Positions 7,433-16,477 of a DNA stretch of 64,000 nt are shown piece by piece (the first letter of the stretch is position 1; each line of letters starts with the position of its first letter). Under the pieces are notes generated by a model. That model was not told the origin of the DNA and searched no databases. It saw only the letters and a list, made by a program, of their open reading frames with translations. The DNA is from Euryhalocaulis caribicus. Its GTDB lineage: Bacteria > Pseudomonadota > Alphaproteobacteria > Caulobacterales > Maricaulaceae. The stretch covers positions 1 to 64,000 of the forward strand of contig NZ_ASJA01000006.1 of assembly GCF_000412185.1 (NCBI RefSeq), written 5' to 3'. A program made the translations under genes and the position numbers.

Positions 7433-8338
7433 ATGATTTTGACGGCTGCCGCCCCCGAAGCGGCCGGGTTTTTCAACAATCCCGAACTGATCGATCTGGG
7501 CGTGGTCTGGGGACTGCGCGTTCTGTATGCGGCGGTGATTCTGATCGGCGGCCTGTGGGTCGCCGGATTCATCTCTGGCCAGATCAAGAAACAGGCCCTG
7601 AAATCGGACCGGTTCGACAAGACGCTGGCCAATTTCTTCGCCTCCATCGTGCGCTATGCGCTGATGGCGGTGGTGATTATCGCCGTGTTGCAGAAATTCG
7701 GCGTGCCGGTGACATCGCTCGTCGCCGTGCTGGGCGCGGCCACGCTGGCCATCGGTCTGGCGTTGCAGGGGACGCTGGGCAATGTCGCGGCGGGCGTGAT
7801 GATCGTGATGATCCGGCCCTATCGCCTGGGCGACTTCGTGGAAATCGCGGACGCCAGCGGCACGGTTTCGGACATCAATCTGTTCTATACGGCGCTGGAA
7901 ACCATCGGGAACGAGCATGTCTATGTGCCCAACGGGCAGGCCTGGAACGATGTGATCGTGAATTACTCGTCCAATGCGCGGCGCCGTACGACGCTGAATT
8001 TCGGCATCTCCTATGACGACGATATCGACCGCGCCATCGAGATCATGAAACAGACGGCGAGCGCGCACGAAAACGTGCTGGCCGATCCGGAGCCGTGGGT
8101 GGCGGTGAGCGGTCTGGGCGATTCTTCGGTGAATCTGGACCTGCGCGTCTGGGTGGAGCAGCCGAACTTCTTCCAGACCAATCGCGACCTGATCAAGCTG
8201 GTCAAGCAAGCGTTCGACCGCGAGGGCATCTCCATCCCGTATCCGCACCAGGTGGAGATCCAGAAGATCGTGGAAGTCCCGCAGGACGCCATTCCTCTGA
8301 CCGTGAACGAGGACCGGGAAGAGGGCGGCAAGGCCTGA
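7433..8338 (+). CDS. Small-conductance mechanosensitive channel (MscS family)
   Basis: The product is 301 residues, close to E. coli MscS (286). Three hydrophobic segments occur at about 20-45, 65-90 and 97-125. The third is the Gly/Ala-rich pore helix (GAATLAIGLALQGTLGN). The soluble beta domain has the family hallmark RPYRLGDFVEI and later VPNGQAWNDVIVNYS, and a C-terminal alpha/beta domain completes the cytoplasmic cage. The channel opens under membrane tension after hypo-osmotic shock and releases solutes. It follows kdsB by 4 bp and ends at a strong bidirectional terminator (8364-8393). Confidence 0.95.
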   Translation: MILTAAAPEAAGFFNNPELIDLGVVWGLRVLYAAVILIGGLWVAGFISGQIKKQALKSDRFDKTLANFFASIVRYALMAVVIIAVLQKFGVPVTSLVAVLGAATLAIGLALQGTLGNVAAGVMIVMIRPYRLGDFVEIADASGTVSDINLFYTALETIGNEHVYVPNGQAWNDVIVNYSSNARRRTTLNFGISYDDDIDRAIEIMKQTASAHENVLADPEPWVAVSGLGDSSVNLDLRVWVEQPNFFQTNRDLIKLVKQAFDREGISIPYPHQVEIQKIVEVPQDAIPLTVNEDREEGGKA

Positions 8339-8363
8339 TTTCCAGACCCGTTCAAACACACAA

Positions 8364-8393
8364 AAAGGGCCGCCCATGCCGGGCGGCCCTTTC
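8364..8393. terminator. Bidirectional Rho-independent terminator
   Basis: A 12-bp stem (aaagggccgccc with gggcggcccttt) around a loop of about 5 nt sits between the convergent mscS-like and flavoprotein genes. The A-run on the left and the T-rich stretch on the right let it work in both directions. Confidence 0.9.
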
Positions 8394-8415
8394 TTTATCG
8401 GCTGCCAGCGGGCTA

Positions 8416-8922
8416 TCAGGCCGCGCCGAGCTTTTCATTGTCTCCAACGCCGCGCGGCGGCTCGCCCGTCAGCTGCGCCTTGGCCCAGCCAAAAGCGGTG
8501 ACCATCAGGCCGTTGGGGGCGTCCCAGTATTCCGCGTATTCGATGGAGATCTTGATGACGGCCAGATTGGGGTCGTCCTTGCCATCGGGGAACCAGGCGC
8601 GCGCGCCTTCGCTCCACAGATCGTCGATCAGCGTTCTGTCTTCGGTGACCGAGGCCTTGCCCGAGACCGAGACATATTCCTGATCGCCCTTGTCGGCGAA
8701 GGCGAGATTGACGTGGCGGTCGCGGCAAAGCTCCCGCACCTTGCCGGAATCGTCGCGCGTGAAGCAGTAGAGAAATTGCCCGTCGCCTTCGCGACGGCGC
8801 ACCCACATCGGGCGGGACCGCAAGGAATGGCCGTCCTCGACCGTGGTGAGCATGGCGATCTGGATGTCCTCGATCAGCTCGAACAGTTTTTCGGTTTTTT
8901 CTTTATTGGTCTTGTCAGACAT
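8416..8922 (-). CDS. Pyridoxamine 5'-phosphate oxidase-like (general stress protein 26 type) flavoprotein
   Basis: The product is 168 residues with the split-barrel FMN-binding fold. The sequence IAMLTTVEDGHSLRSRPMW at the start, the central FADKGDQEYVSVSGKA and the Trp-rich WSEGARAWFPDGKDDPNL segment are typical of the family often annotated as general stress protein 26. Members bind FMN or related cofactors; the physiological reaction is usually unknown, and no specific substrate can be read here. It is a single gene that converges on the mscS-like gene, with the shared terminator between them. Confidence 0.85.
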   Translation of the reverse strand: MSDKTNKEKTEKLFELIEDIQIAMLTTVEDGHSLRSRPMWVRRREGDGQFLYCFTRDDSGKVRELCRDRHVNLAFADKGDQEYVSVSGKASVTEDRTLIDDLWSEGARAWFPDGKDDPNLAVIKISIEYAEYWDAPNGLMVTAFGWAKAQLTGEPPRGVGDNEKLGAA

Positions 8923-8982
8923 GTGTTTTCCCTTTCGTCAGCGAAACGCGACGCTGATTCAACGAAAGGGACGGGGCTTTGT

Positions 8983-9999
8983 TCAGGCCCCGGCGTCGTC
9001 ATGCGCATCTGCGCGCACCGCTTCGATCTCTTCGCCGGTCAGCTTGCCGGCGATGGCGTTATCCAGCTTCGCGCGGATCGGGGCGTAGGCGGAGACGGCG
9101 TCGTCCTCGCCTTCTGAAATGCGGGACCGCTCCAGCCAGTAGGCGGACTTTTCCACGTCGCCGTCGACCAGAGCCAGCATCAGGGCATGATAGACTTGCC
9201 CTTCCGTATCGCCGCGTTCGGCGGCTTTCGCGTACCACTCGGCGGCGGCCGGCTTGTCGGCGGGAACGCCGACGCCTTCGTAAAGGGCGTGGCCGTAGAG
9301 CGTGGCGCCGGCGGGGTGGCCGTTTTCGGCCGCGCGCTTGAAATAGTCCGCGGCGCGGGCGTCGTCCTGTTCGCCCGTATCCTCTTCCGACAAGACCACG
9401 CCGGCGCGATAGGCGGCGTCTGCGCCGCCTTCCTCCGCCGCGGTTTCCAGCAGCAGCAGCGCCTTCTGACGGTCCGGCGGCCCGCCCAGGCCCTGCATGT
9501 ACAGGCTGGCCAGATCAATGGCGGCTTCGGAACGGCCCGCGCCCAGCGCGCGGTCGAGATAGGAGCGGGCGTCAGCGGTGGTCAGGCCGTGTTCTTCCTC
9601 CAGCGCATAGGCGGCCAGCGCCATCAGGGCGTCGGGTTCGCCCTTCTTTGCGGCGGCGCGGTACCAGTTGATGGCTTTGACCTCGTCCCGGACGCCGCCG
9701 AGGCCGCGCTCATGCATGTAGCCGATCAGGGTCATCGCCTGCGCATTGCCCTCAGCCGCGGCGGCGGTGGCGGCGATCTGGGCGGTCTGGAAATCGTTCA
9801 TGGCGTAGGCGGTCTGCGCCGCGTCGAACATTTCTTGCGGCGTGGACGCGCCTTCCAGCGCATCGGCGGCGTTGTCTTCCGTTTCCGTGGCGGGGGCTTC
9901 TTCCGCCTGGACTGCGTCTTCTTCGGGGGCGGATTCGCTTTCCTGCGCGAGGGCGGGCGCGGCGGCGAGCAGCATCAGGGATGCGATCAGGGATTTCAT
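8983..9999 (-). CDS. Secreted Sel1-repeat protein
   Basis: The product is 338 residues. It has an N-terminal signal peptide ([18 protein letters not shown], likely cleavage before QES) and an acidic low-complexity linker to about residue 55. Several Sel1-like repeats (about 70-290) follow, seen in the pattern AxxWYxxAAxxGxxxA ([33 protein letters not shown]). Sel1 repeats are alpha-solenoid protein-binding modules, so this is probably a periplasmic scaffold or adaptor. The ATG at 9999 overlaps the thiE stop by 4 bp (ATGA), so the two are translationally coupled. The functional tie to thiamin synthesis is unclear. Confidence 0.85.
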   Translation of the reverse strand: MKSLIASLMLLAAAPALAQESESAPEEDAVQAEEAPATETEDNAADALEGASTPQEMFDAAQTAYAMNDFQTAQIAATAAAAEGNAQAMTLIGYMHERGLGGVRDEVKAINWYRAAAKKGEPDALMALAAYALEEEHGLTTADARSYLDRALGAGRSEAAIDLASLYMQGLGGPPDRQKALLLLETAAEEGGADAAYRAGVVLSEEDTGEQDDARAADYFKRAAENGHPAGATLYGHALYEGVGVPADKPAAAEWYAKAAERGDTEGQVYHALMLALVDGDVEKSAYWLERSRISEGEDDAVSAYAPIRAKLDNAIAGKLTGEEIEAVRADAHDDAGA

Positions 10000-10637
10000 G
10001 CCGAGGCCTCTGTGATGGCGGCGTTCAATTCCGATATGGCGGCGGCCGGTCCTTTTTCGTGCGCCCAGACAAAGGAGGACACGGCGATGAAGTCCGCCCC
10101 CGCTTCTACGAGCGGGGCGCAATTTTCCGCCGTTATTCCGCCGATGGCGAGGCAGGGCAGGGTGAAGATCTCGCTCCACCAGTCGAGAATGTCCGGCTCC
10201 GCGCTGGTTGGCGCGTCCTTGGTCTGCGTCGGATAGAAAGCCCCGAACGCCACATAGTCCGCGCCGTCTTCGCCAGCTTCTATCGCAAGATGGCGGGAAT
10301 TATGGCAGGTGGCGCCGATAATGGCCTTGTCGCCCATCACGCGGCGCGCCTCGTCCAGCGGGGCGTCGTCCTGCCCCACATGCACGCCGTCCGCGCCGAT
10401 GGCTTTGGCCAGATCCGGCCGGTCATTGACGATGAAGGCGACATCGCGCGCCCGGCAGATGGGCAGCAGGGCCTTGCCCGCAGCGATCACGTCTTCGTCG
10501 GCGGCCTCTTTCAGGCGCAGCTGGAAAGCCGCCACGTCGCCCGCGTCCAGCGCCGCTGTCAGCAGCGGGGCGAAGTCCGAAGGCTGGATCGCGGGGGGCG
10601 AAATCAGATAGATGCGTGCCGTCACGCCGCGTGTCAT
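9996..10637 (-). CDS. thiE: Thiamine phosphate synthase
   Basis: The product is 213 residues from the ATG at 10637; a TTG two codons earlier is a less likely start. ThiE joins the thiazole and pyrimidine phosphates to give thiamine phosphate. Family segments are visible: QLRLKEA (pyrophosphate side), [46 protein letters not shown] and [11 protein letters not shown] near the end. The TIM-barrel length is normal. No TPP riboswitch is possible in front of it because only about 24 bp separate it from the divergent gene at 10662. The downstream Sel1-repeat gene overlaps by 4 bp. Confidence 0.92.
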   Translation of the reverse strand: MTRGVTARIYLISPPAIQPSDFAPLLTAALDAGDVAAFQLRLKEAADEDVIAAGKALLPICRARDVAFIVNDRPDLAKAIGADGVHVGQDDAPLDEARRVMGDKAIIGATCHNSRHLAIEAGEDGADYVAFGAFYPTQTKDAPTSAEPDILDWWSEIFTLPCLAIGGITAENCAPLVEAGADFIAVSSFVWAHEKGPAAAISELNAAITEASA

Positions 10638-10661
10638 ATCCAAGAATTCGAGGGACTTCCA

Positions 10662-11057
10662 ATGCCGATCGCCGCCGATGATGAAAAACAGATTCTGGAA
10701 CTGGAAGCAGACTGGCTGAACGCCGAGCGTGAAGGCCGCCCGCAGGATGTCGCGCCGCTGCTGTCAGAGACCGTGGAATTCTGGGGGCCGGAAGGCGAAC
10801 GCTTCACGGGCCGCGAGGCCGCGGTGGAGCACCTGGCCGCGACGCCGGGCCGGATCCTGGGCATCGACCTGTCGGAAAAACAGATTTGGGGCGGGCAGGA
10901 CCTGGCCTGGAAGACGGCCCGTTTCATCACGGCGCTGGAGATTGACGGCAAGGCCGTGACCGTGCGCGGCCGCCACCTCTGGGTGCTGGGCCGCGAGGCC
11001 GAGGGCTGGCGCGTGCGCCTGCTCTGCTGGGAGCTGGACAGCGTGGAGGGCGGTTAG
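10662..11057 (+). CDS. SnoaL/DUF4440-like small protein
   Basis: The product is 131 residues. The sequence [29 protein letters not shown], then [20 protein letters not shown] and a C-terminal beta-rich half ([24 protein letters not shown]), follows the NTF2-like fold used by SnoaL and DUF4440 proteins. That fold serves many small-molecule binding or isomerase roles, and no catalytic set can be assigned. It is divergent from thiE by about 24 bp, and its stop codon overlaps that of the convergent lipoprotein gene by 3 bp. The family call is moderate; the function is unknown. Confidence 0.7.
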   Translation: MPIAADDEKQILELEADWLNAEREGRPQDVAPLLSETVEFWGPEGERFTGREAAVEHLAATPGRILGIDLSEKQIWGGQDLAWKTARFITALEIDGKAVTVRGRHLWVLGREAEGWRVRLLCWELDSVEGG

Positions 11058-11422
11058 CCCGCCGCGCAGGTTTCGTCGATCAGGACGTGCTGGGCCAGCG
11101 CCGGTCCGCCTTCCATGGATTGGATGCGGCGGCGGCCATATTCGGCGGCGACCGCGTCTTCATAGGCGAAGCAGTACCAGGGGGCCTCGGCGTTGCCGGT
11201 ATTGGTCAGGGCGTGATCCGTGCTGAGGTCCGGCAGGACAGTATGGAAGAAGAGGTGCTTGGTCTCGTGCTGTTCCAGCGCGGTGAAGGGCACCATCAGA
11301 TAGGCGCCGGGCGCATGACGGTCCGGCTTCGCGGAGACGCGGTCATCGCGGTCGCCATCGGAGACGATGATGCAGGCGGAAAGCAGCGGGGCTACCAGAA
11401 GCAGAAGGGAAAATCGGCGCAT
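11054..11422 (-). CDS. Hypothetical lipoprotein
   Basis: The product is 122 residues. The N-terminus (MRRFSLLLLVAPLLSAC) is a lipoprotein signal with the lipidated Cys at 17. The mature part has no family that I recognise. It contains two further cysteines (in YCFAYED and DETCAAG) that could form a disulphide in the periplasm. It lies about 18 bp downstream of the MAPEG gene on the same strand, so co-transcription is likely. Its stop overlaps the stop of the plus-strand DUF4440-like gene. Confidence 0.6.
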   Translation of the reverse strand: MRRFSLLLLVAPLLSACIIVSDGDRDDRVSAKPDRHAPGAYLMVPFTALEQHETKHLFFHTVLPDLSTDHALTNTGNAEAPWYCFAYEDAVAAEYGRRRIQSMEGGPALAQHVLIDETCAAG

Positions 11423-11440
11423 GGGACGGGTTCCGGGCGG

Positions 11441-11869
11441 TTATTGAACCAGCCGAGAATAGAGAAACAGCGCCCACATGGCGATCAGGGCGAGGAAATT
11501 TATCGTGAATATCTGGCCGCGGAGCCGGACATTGCCCGTCAGCGTCTGCACCGCCGTGTGGGCGAGCCGCCCGGCGATGAACAGCCAGGCCAGCGCCAAT
11601 TGGGCCGGGGTGACCGCATCCGTCGCGAACAGGATCGCCGCGAGCGCATAGAACAGGACCGGGGCTTCAAACTGGTTGGAGAGATTGCGCGAGACGCGCG
11701 CGGCGGACAGGGAGTCCCCGTCGCCGAACTGGAAGTCGTTATAGGCCGTCTCGCCCTTGCTGACCGCTATGGCGCGGGCGGCGGTCAGCCAGACATAAAG
11801 GAAAACGACCAGCGCGAGATGCGCCGCCACGGGCCATAAAATCAGCTCCGGGGCGACGCTCTCGAACAT
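11441..11869 (-). CDS. MAPEG family membrane protein
   Basis: The product is 142 residues with four predicted transmembrane helices: about 8-30, 68-88, 90-105 and 118-138. The pattern RVSRNLSNQFEAPVLFYAL with AGRLAHTAVQTLTGNVRLRG is characteristic of bacterial MAPEG proteins, the superfamily of microsomal glutathione transferases and leukotriene synthases. The Arg/Asn/Glu residues resemble the glutathione site, but the bacterial function is rarely proven. The ATG at 11869 is used because the upstream in-frame extension reads through the aldolase gene. It is 26 bp downstream of fba on the same strand. Confidence 0.82.
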   Translation of the reverse strand: MFESVAPELILWPVAAHLALVVFLYVWLTAARAIAVSKGETAYNDFQFGDGDSLSAARVSRNLSNQFEAPVLFYALAAILFATDAVTPAQLALAWLFIAGRLAHTAVQTLTGNVRLRGQIFTINFLALIAMWALFLYSRLVQ

Positions 11870-11895
11870 CTTGCTACCTGAAGTGGCGCGGCGAA

Positions 11896-12915
11896 TTACG
11901 CCGCCCGTTCGAAGCCTTTTTCCCACTGACCCAGCGAGGCGAGGCCGTTCATCTTGGCGCGGTGGCGGAAGGCCGCCTGGCCGGCTTCGACATTGGAGCC
12001 GTTCCACGCCTTCAGCGGCGCGGCCTGAAGGGCGCGGCCATAGGAGAAGGTGAGCTTCCACGGCAGGCCGCCAATGCGGTTCATGGCGTCCAGATGCGCG
12101 GTCGCCTGTTCGTCCGACTGGCCGCCGGAGAGGAAGGCGATGCCCGGCACGGCGGCCGGGACGGTGCGCTTGAGCGTGTTGACCGTGCGTTCGGCGACTT
12201 CCGAGGCGCTGGCCTGATCGGCGCACTTGGCGCCGGGGACGACCATGTTCGGCTTCAGGACCGTGCCTTCCAGGAAGACGCGGGCCATGAACAGCTCCTC
12301 ATACAGGCGGCGCAGGACGCGGCCCGTGACGGCGTGGCAACGCTCGATCGTGTGGTCGCCGTCCATCAGGACTTCCGGCTCCACGATCGGGACGATATTG
12401 GCTTCCTGGCAAAGCGCGGCGTAGCGGGCCAGGGCGTGGCAATTGGCCTGGATGACGGCCTGATGCGGGCGGGCGTCGGAATCGATCTCGATCACCGCGC
12501 GCCATTTGGCGAAACGCGCGCCCAGCTCGTAATACTCGTTCAGGCGGTCGCGCAGGCCGTCCAGGCCTTCGGTGATCTTTTCGCCCTTGAAGCCGGCCAT
12601 GTCCTTGGCGCCCATGTCCACCTTGATGCCCGGCACGGCGCCGGTGGCGGAGATGACCTCGGCCAGCGGCGCGCCGTCCTTGGCTTTCTGGCGCAGCGTT
12701 TCGTCATACAGGATGACGCCGGAGATATACTCGCTCATCGCGTCGTCGGCGCGGAACAGCATCTCGCGCCAGTCGCGGCGGGATTCCTCGGTGGATTCCA
12801 GGTTGATGCCGTCGAAACGCTTCTTGATGGTGCCGGTGGATTCATCGGCGGCCAGGATGCCCTTGCCGGGCGTGACCATTTTCTTGGCGATATCCGCCAG
12901 TTGATCTTTATTCAT
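11896..12915 (-). CDS. Fructose-bisphosphate aldolase, class I
   Basis: The product is 339 residues. It cleaves fructose 1,6-bisphosphate to glyceraldehyde 3-phosphate and dihydroxyacetone phosphate through a Schiff base. The catalytic lysine lies in GTVLKPNM (Lys221), and the N-terminal motif GILAADESTGT and the phosphate site FLSGGQSDE are present. The metal-binding signature of class II enzymes is absent. It ends a minus-strand set of central carbon genes (tkt, purT, gap, pgk, fba), 31 bp after pgk. The extra gene product downstream is a MAPEG protein. Confidence 0.95.
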   Translation of the reverse strand: MNKDQLADIAKKMVTPGKGILAADESTGTIKKRFDGINLESTEESRRDWREMLFRADDAMSEYISGVILYDETLRQKAKDGAPLAEVISATGAVPGIKVDMGAKDMAGFKGEKITEGLDGLRDRLNEYYELGARFAKWRAVIEIDSDARPHQAVIQANCHALARYAALCQEANIVPIVEPEVLMDGDHTIERCHAVTGRVLRRLYEELFMARVFLEGTVLKPNMVVPGAKCADQASASEVAERTVNTLKRTVPAAVPGIAFLSGGQSDEQATAHLDAMNRIGGLPWKLTFSYGRALQAAPLKAWNGSNVEAGQAAFRHRAKMNGLASLGQWEKGFERAA

Positions 12916-12946
12916 CGCAACTACCTTCTTCCCCCAGATCTCTTTT

Positions 12947-14140
12947 CTATCGTTTCAGGGCCTCGACGCCCGGCAGGGCGCGGCCCTCCACCCATTCCAG
13001 GAACGCGCCTCCGGCGTTCGAGACATAGGTGAAATCTTCATAGGCGCCGGCATGGCGCAGCGCGGCGACCGTGTCGCCGCCGCCGGCGACGGCGACCAGC
13101 TTGCCCGCGCGCGCCTGTTTGGCGGCGTATTTGGCCGCTTCCACGGTCGCGGTGTCAAATGGCGTGATCTCGAACGCGCCAAGCGGGCCGTTCCACAGCA
13201 GCGTGCTGGCTTCCTCGATCGCCTCGGCGATGGCGTCCACGGACTCCGGGCCGGCGTCGAGGATCATTTCGTTTTGGCCCACGCGGTCGGCGGAGACGGT
13301 GCGGCTGGGCGCGTTCGCCTCGAACTTTTCGGCGACCACGACGTCGGCAGGCAGCATGATCTCGCAGCCATGCGTGCGGGCCGCGTCCATGATCTTGCGC
13401 GCGGTGTCGGCGTAGTCCGGTTCGTTCAGGGACTTGCCGACATCGATGCCCTTGGCGCTCATGAAGGTGTTGGCCATGCCGCCGCCAATGGCGAGGATGT
13501 CCGCCTTTTCGACCAGCGCCATCAGAACGTCGATCTTGGTGGAGACCTTGGCGCCGCCGATCACCGCCATCATCGGGCGCTTGGGATCGCGCAGCACGGT
13601 GGAGAGATGGTCGATCTCCCGCGCCAGCGCCTTTCCGGCGAAGGCGGGGAGGTGATGGGTGACGCCCTCGGTCGAGGCGTGGGCGCGGTGGCTGACGCTG
13701 AACGCATCCTCCACGAACAGGTCGAACGGTTCGGCCAGCGCCCTGGCGAAGGCCGGATCGTTGGCTTCCTCGCCCTCGTGGAAGCGCAGATTCTCGAACA
13801 GCGCGACGCCGCCCTGCATCAGGCCCTCGGCCGCCTGCCGCGCCTCATCGCCCACGCAGTCCGGGACGAACAGGACCGGGGTGTCCAGAAGCTCGGCCAG
13901 GACCGGCTGGATCGGGGCGAGGGAAAATTCCTCCGCCCGCTTTCCCTTGGGCCGGCCCAGATGCGAGATCAGCGCGATGCGCGCGCCCTTGTCCTTCAGA
14001 TAGCGGATGGTCGGCAGCGCGGCCTCGATCCGGCTGGCGTCGGCGACCGCGCCATCTTTCAGCGGGACGTTGAAATCAACGCGGACGAGAACCCGCTTTC
14101 CAGCGAGCTCCGCGTCTTCCAGGCGGTGAATCCGGGTCAT
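12947..14140 (-). CDS. pgk: Phosphoglycerate kinase
   Basis: The product is 397 residues from the ATG at 14140. It transfers phosphate between 1,3-bisphosphoglycerate and ADP in glycolysis or the reverse step in gluconeogenesis. The N-terminal VLVRVDFNVPLKDG, the substrate segment SHLGRPKGKR, the hinge VIGGAKVSTKIDVL and the nucleotide loop VAGGGDTVAAL are intact. The gene starts 5 bp after gap, which points to one transcript. An in-frame start 63 bp upstream lies inside gap and is rejected. Confidence 0.97.
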   Translation of the reverse strand: MTRIHRLEDAELAGKRVLVRVDFNVPLKDGAVADASRIEAALPTIRYLKDKGARIALISHLGRPKGKRAEEFSLAPIQPVLAELLDTPVLFVPDCVGDEARQAAEGLMQGGVALFENLRFHEGEEANDPAFARALAEPFDLFVEDAFSVSHRAHASTEGVTHHLPAFAGKALAREIDHLSTVLRDPKRPMMAVIGGAKVSTKIDVLMALVEKADILAIGGGMANTFMSAKGIDVGKSLNEPDYADTARKIMDAARTHGCEIMLPADVVVAEKFEANAPSRTVSADRVGQNEMILDAGPESVDAIAEAIEEASTLLWNGPLGAFEITPFDTATVEAAKYAAKQARAGKLVAVAGGGDTVAALRHAGAYEDFTYVSNAGGAFLEWVEGRALPGVEALKR

Positions 14141-14145
14141 CGGCC

Positions 14146-15153
14146 TTACAGGAACTTGCCCATGGCCAGCGCGGTGTCGCTCATCCGCGTGGCGAAGCCC
14201 CATTCATTGTCGTACCAGCTCATCACCCGCGCCAGGCGGCCCTCGATGACCTGCGTCTGGTCCAGCGCGAAGGTGGAGGAATGCGGGTCGTGGTTGAGGT
14301 CCATGGAGACCAGCGGCTTGGTCGTGTAGGTCAGCACGCCTTTCATCGGGCCGTCGGCGGCCGCCTTGATGGCGTTATTGATCTCTTCGGCGGACGTTTC
14401 ACGGCCCGCATCGAACACCAGGTCGACCATGGAGACGTTCGGCGTCGGAACACGGACGGAGGAACCGTCCAGCTTGCCGTTCAGCTCCGGCAGCACCAGG
14501 CCTACGGCCTTGGCCGCGCCGGTGGTGGTCGGGATCATCGACATCGCCGCGGCGCGGGCGCGGTAGAGATCCTTGTGCATGCGGTCCAGCGTCGGCTGGT
14601 CGCCGGTATAGGAGTGGATCGTGGTCATGTAGCCGCGATCAATGCCCACCGCGTCGTTCAGCACCTTGGCGACCGGCGCCAGGCAGTTGGTGGTGCAGGA
14701 GGCGTTGGAGACGATCAGGTCGTCGGCGGCCAGGATGTCGTGATTGACGCCGAAGACGATGGTCTTCTCGACATTCTTGGCCGGAGCGGAAATCAGCACG
14801 CGCTTGGCGCCGGCGTCCAGATGCGCCTTCGCGGATTCAGCGTCGGCGAAGATGCCGGTGCATTCCATCACCACATCGACGTCCAGCTCGCCCCAGGGGA
14901 GGTTCTTCGGGTCGCGCTCGGCCGTGACGCGAATGTCGCCATTGCCGGCGTTCATCACGCCGTCGCCGGTCGTGACCTCGTGCGGGAAACGGCCATGAAC
15001 GGAATCGTATTGAAGCAGGTGGGCGTTGGTCTCTACGGGTCCGAGATCATTAATGCCGACCACGACGATATCGCCGCGGTTCTGTTCAATCATCGACCGA
15101 AGCGCAAGCCGGCCAATACGGCCAAAACCATTGATGGCAACACGTAGCGCCAT
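14146..15153 (-). CDS. gap: Glyceraldehyde-3-phosphate dehydrogenase, type I
   Basis: The product is 335 residues. The N-terminal NAD-binding motif [10 protein letters not shown] and the active-site segment [13 protein letters not shown] with the nucleophilic Cys (about residue 153) are clear, followed by the His in [10 protein letters not shown]. The acidic residue after the second beta strand (INDLGP) fits NAD preference. The enzyme oxidises glyceraldehyde 3-phosphate to 1,3-bisphosphoglycerate. A 124-bp gap separates it from purT, enough for its own promoter, and pgk follows 5 bp later. Confidence 0.97.
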   Translation of the reverse strand: MALRVAINGFGRIGRLALRSMIEQNRGDIVVVGINDLGPVETNAHLLQYDSVHGRFPHEVTTGDGVMNAGNGDIRVTAERDPKNLPWGELDVDVVMECTGIFADAESAKAHLDAGAKRVLISAPAKNVEKTIVFGVNHDILAADDLIVSNASCTTNCLAPVAKVLNDAVGIDRGYMTTIHSYTGDQPTLDRMHKDLYRARAAAMSMIPTTTGAAKAVGLVLPELNGKLDGSSVRVPTPNVSMVDLVFDAGRETSAEEINNAIKAAADGPMKGVLTYTTKPLVSMDLNHDPHSSTFALDQTQVIEGRLARVMSWYDNEWGFATRMSDTALAMGKFL

Positions 15154-15277
15154 GAGCGTCTCCCTTGGATCAGGCGGCGCGCAGTCTTACGGAGAATCCG
15201 CCGCGCCTCTTAACGATTTGCGCGGGGTTTAACGCGCAGGGGCCGCAAGGTCCATATTGCAGGCGCCGAAAGGGGTG

Positions 15278-16474
15278 TCAGGGGGAGACGGGACGCACTT
15301 TGGACGCGGTCTCCCGCGCCCGTTCCCGCGCAACCTCTATGGTTTCGCCGCGGGCGAGCGCCACGCCCATGCGGCGGCGTTCATAGGATTCAGGCTTGCC
15401 GAACAGGCGCAGATCGGATCCGGGAACGCCCAGCGCGTCCGCCACGCCCTCGAAAGCGATTCCCTTCGCATCCACGCCGCCATAGATCACCGCGCTGGCG
15501 CCGTACTGGCGCAGGCCGACATCGACCGGCAGGCCCAGAATGGCGCGGGCGTGCAGGGCAAACTCGCTCTGGCGCTGCGTGATCAGGGTGACAAGGCCGG
15601 TGTCGTGCGGGCGGGGGCTGACTTCGGAGAACCAGACCCGATCCCCCTTCACGAACAGCTCCACGCCGAACAGGCCGAGACCGCCGAGGGCGTCGGTAAC
15701 TTTCTGCGCCACGTCCTGCGCCGCCTCGCGGGCGGGTTCGGTCATGGGCTGGGGCTGCCAGCTTTCGACATAGTCGCCGTTTTCCTGACGGTGGCCGACA
15801 GGCTCGCAGAACTGGGTCAGGGTTTCGCCTTCCGGCGATTTCGCGCGGACGGTGAGGAGCGTGATCTCGAAATCGAAATCCACCGCGCCCTCGACGATGA
15901 CCCGCGTCTTCTTCGTGCGGCCGGAGGCCAGCGCGTAGTCCCAAGCGGCGGGGATGCCGGCGGCGGCGTCCACCTTCGACTGGCCCTTGCCAGACGAAGA
16001 CATCACCGGCTTCACGAACACCGGATAGCCGATGCGGTCGGCCGCTTCCTGAAGCTCCGCCTCGCTGGAGGCGAAGGCGTAGGGGCTGGTCGGCAGGTCC
16101 AGTTCCTCGGCGGCGAGGCGTCGGATGCCTTCGCGGTCCATGGTCAGCTGGGTGGCGCGGGCGGTCGGGATGATGGTTGTCAGCCCCTCCGCCTCGATCT
16201 CCGCCAGCGTGTCGGTGGCGATGGCCTCGATCTCCGGCACGACGAGGTCGGGCTTTTCCGCGTCGATCAACGCCCGCAGGGCCGCGTCGTCGGTCATGTC
16301 GATGACATGGGAGCGGTGGGCGACCTGCATGGCGGGCGCGTTCTCGTAGCGGTCGACGGCGATGGTCTCGACGCCCAGGCGCTGCAGTTCGATCGCCACT
16401 TCCTTGCCCAGTTCGCCGGAGCCGAGCAGCATCACCTTTGTGGAGGCCGGGGTGAGCGGGGTTCCGAAACGCAT
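15278..16474 (-). CDS. purT: Formate-dependent phosphoribosylglycinamide formyltransferase
   Basis: The product is 398 residues, an ATP-grasp enzyme. It makes formyl-GAR from GAR, formate and ATP in purine synthesis, an alternative to folate-dependent PurN. Typical segments are [19 protein letters not shown] at the start, [13 protein letters not shown] in the ATP-grasp loop, [14 protein letters not shown] and [18 protein letters not shown]. The gene begins 3 bp after tkt and so is almost certainly on the tkt transcript, which is an unusual place for a purine gene among glycolytic genes. Confidence 0.95.
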   Translation of the reverse strand: MRFGTPLTPASTKVMLLGSGELGKEVAIELQRLGVETIAVDRYENAPAMQVAHRSHVIDMTDDAALRALIDAEKPDLVVPEIEAIATDTLAEIEAEGLTTIIPTARATQLTMDREGIRRLAAEELDLPTSPYAFASSEAELQEAADRIGYPVFVKPVMSSSGKGQSKVDAAAGIPAAWDYALASGRTKKTRVIVEGAVDFDFEITLLTVRAKSPEGETLTQFCEPVGHRQENGDYVESWQPQPMTEPAREAAQDVAQKVTDALGGLGLFGVELFVKGDRVWFSEVSPRPHDTGLVTLITQRQSEFALHARAILGLPVDVGLRQYGASAVIYGGVDAKGIAFEGVADALGVPGSDLRLFGKPESYERRRMGVALARGETIEVARERARETASKVRPVSP

Positions 16475-16477
16475 AAG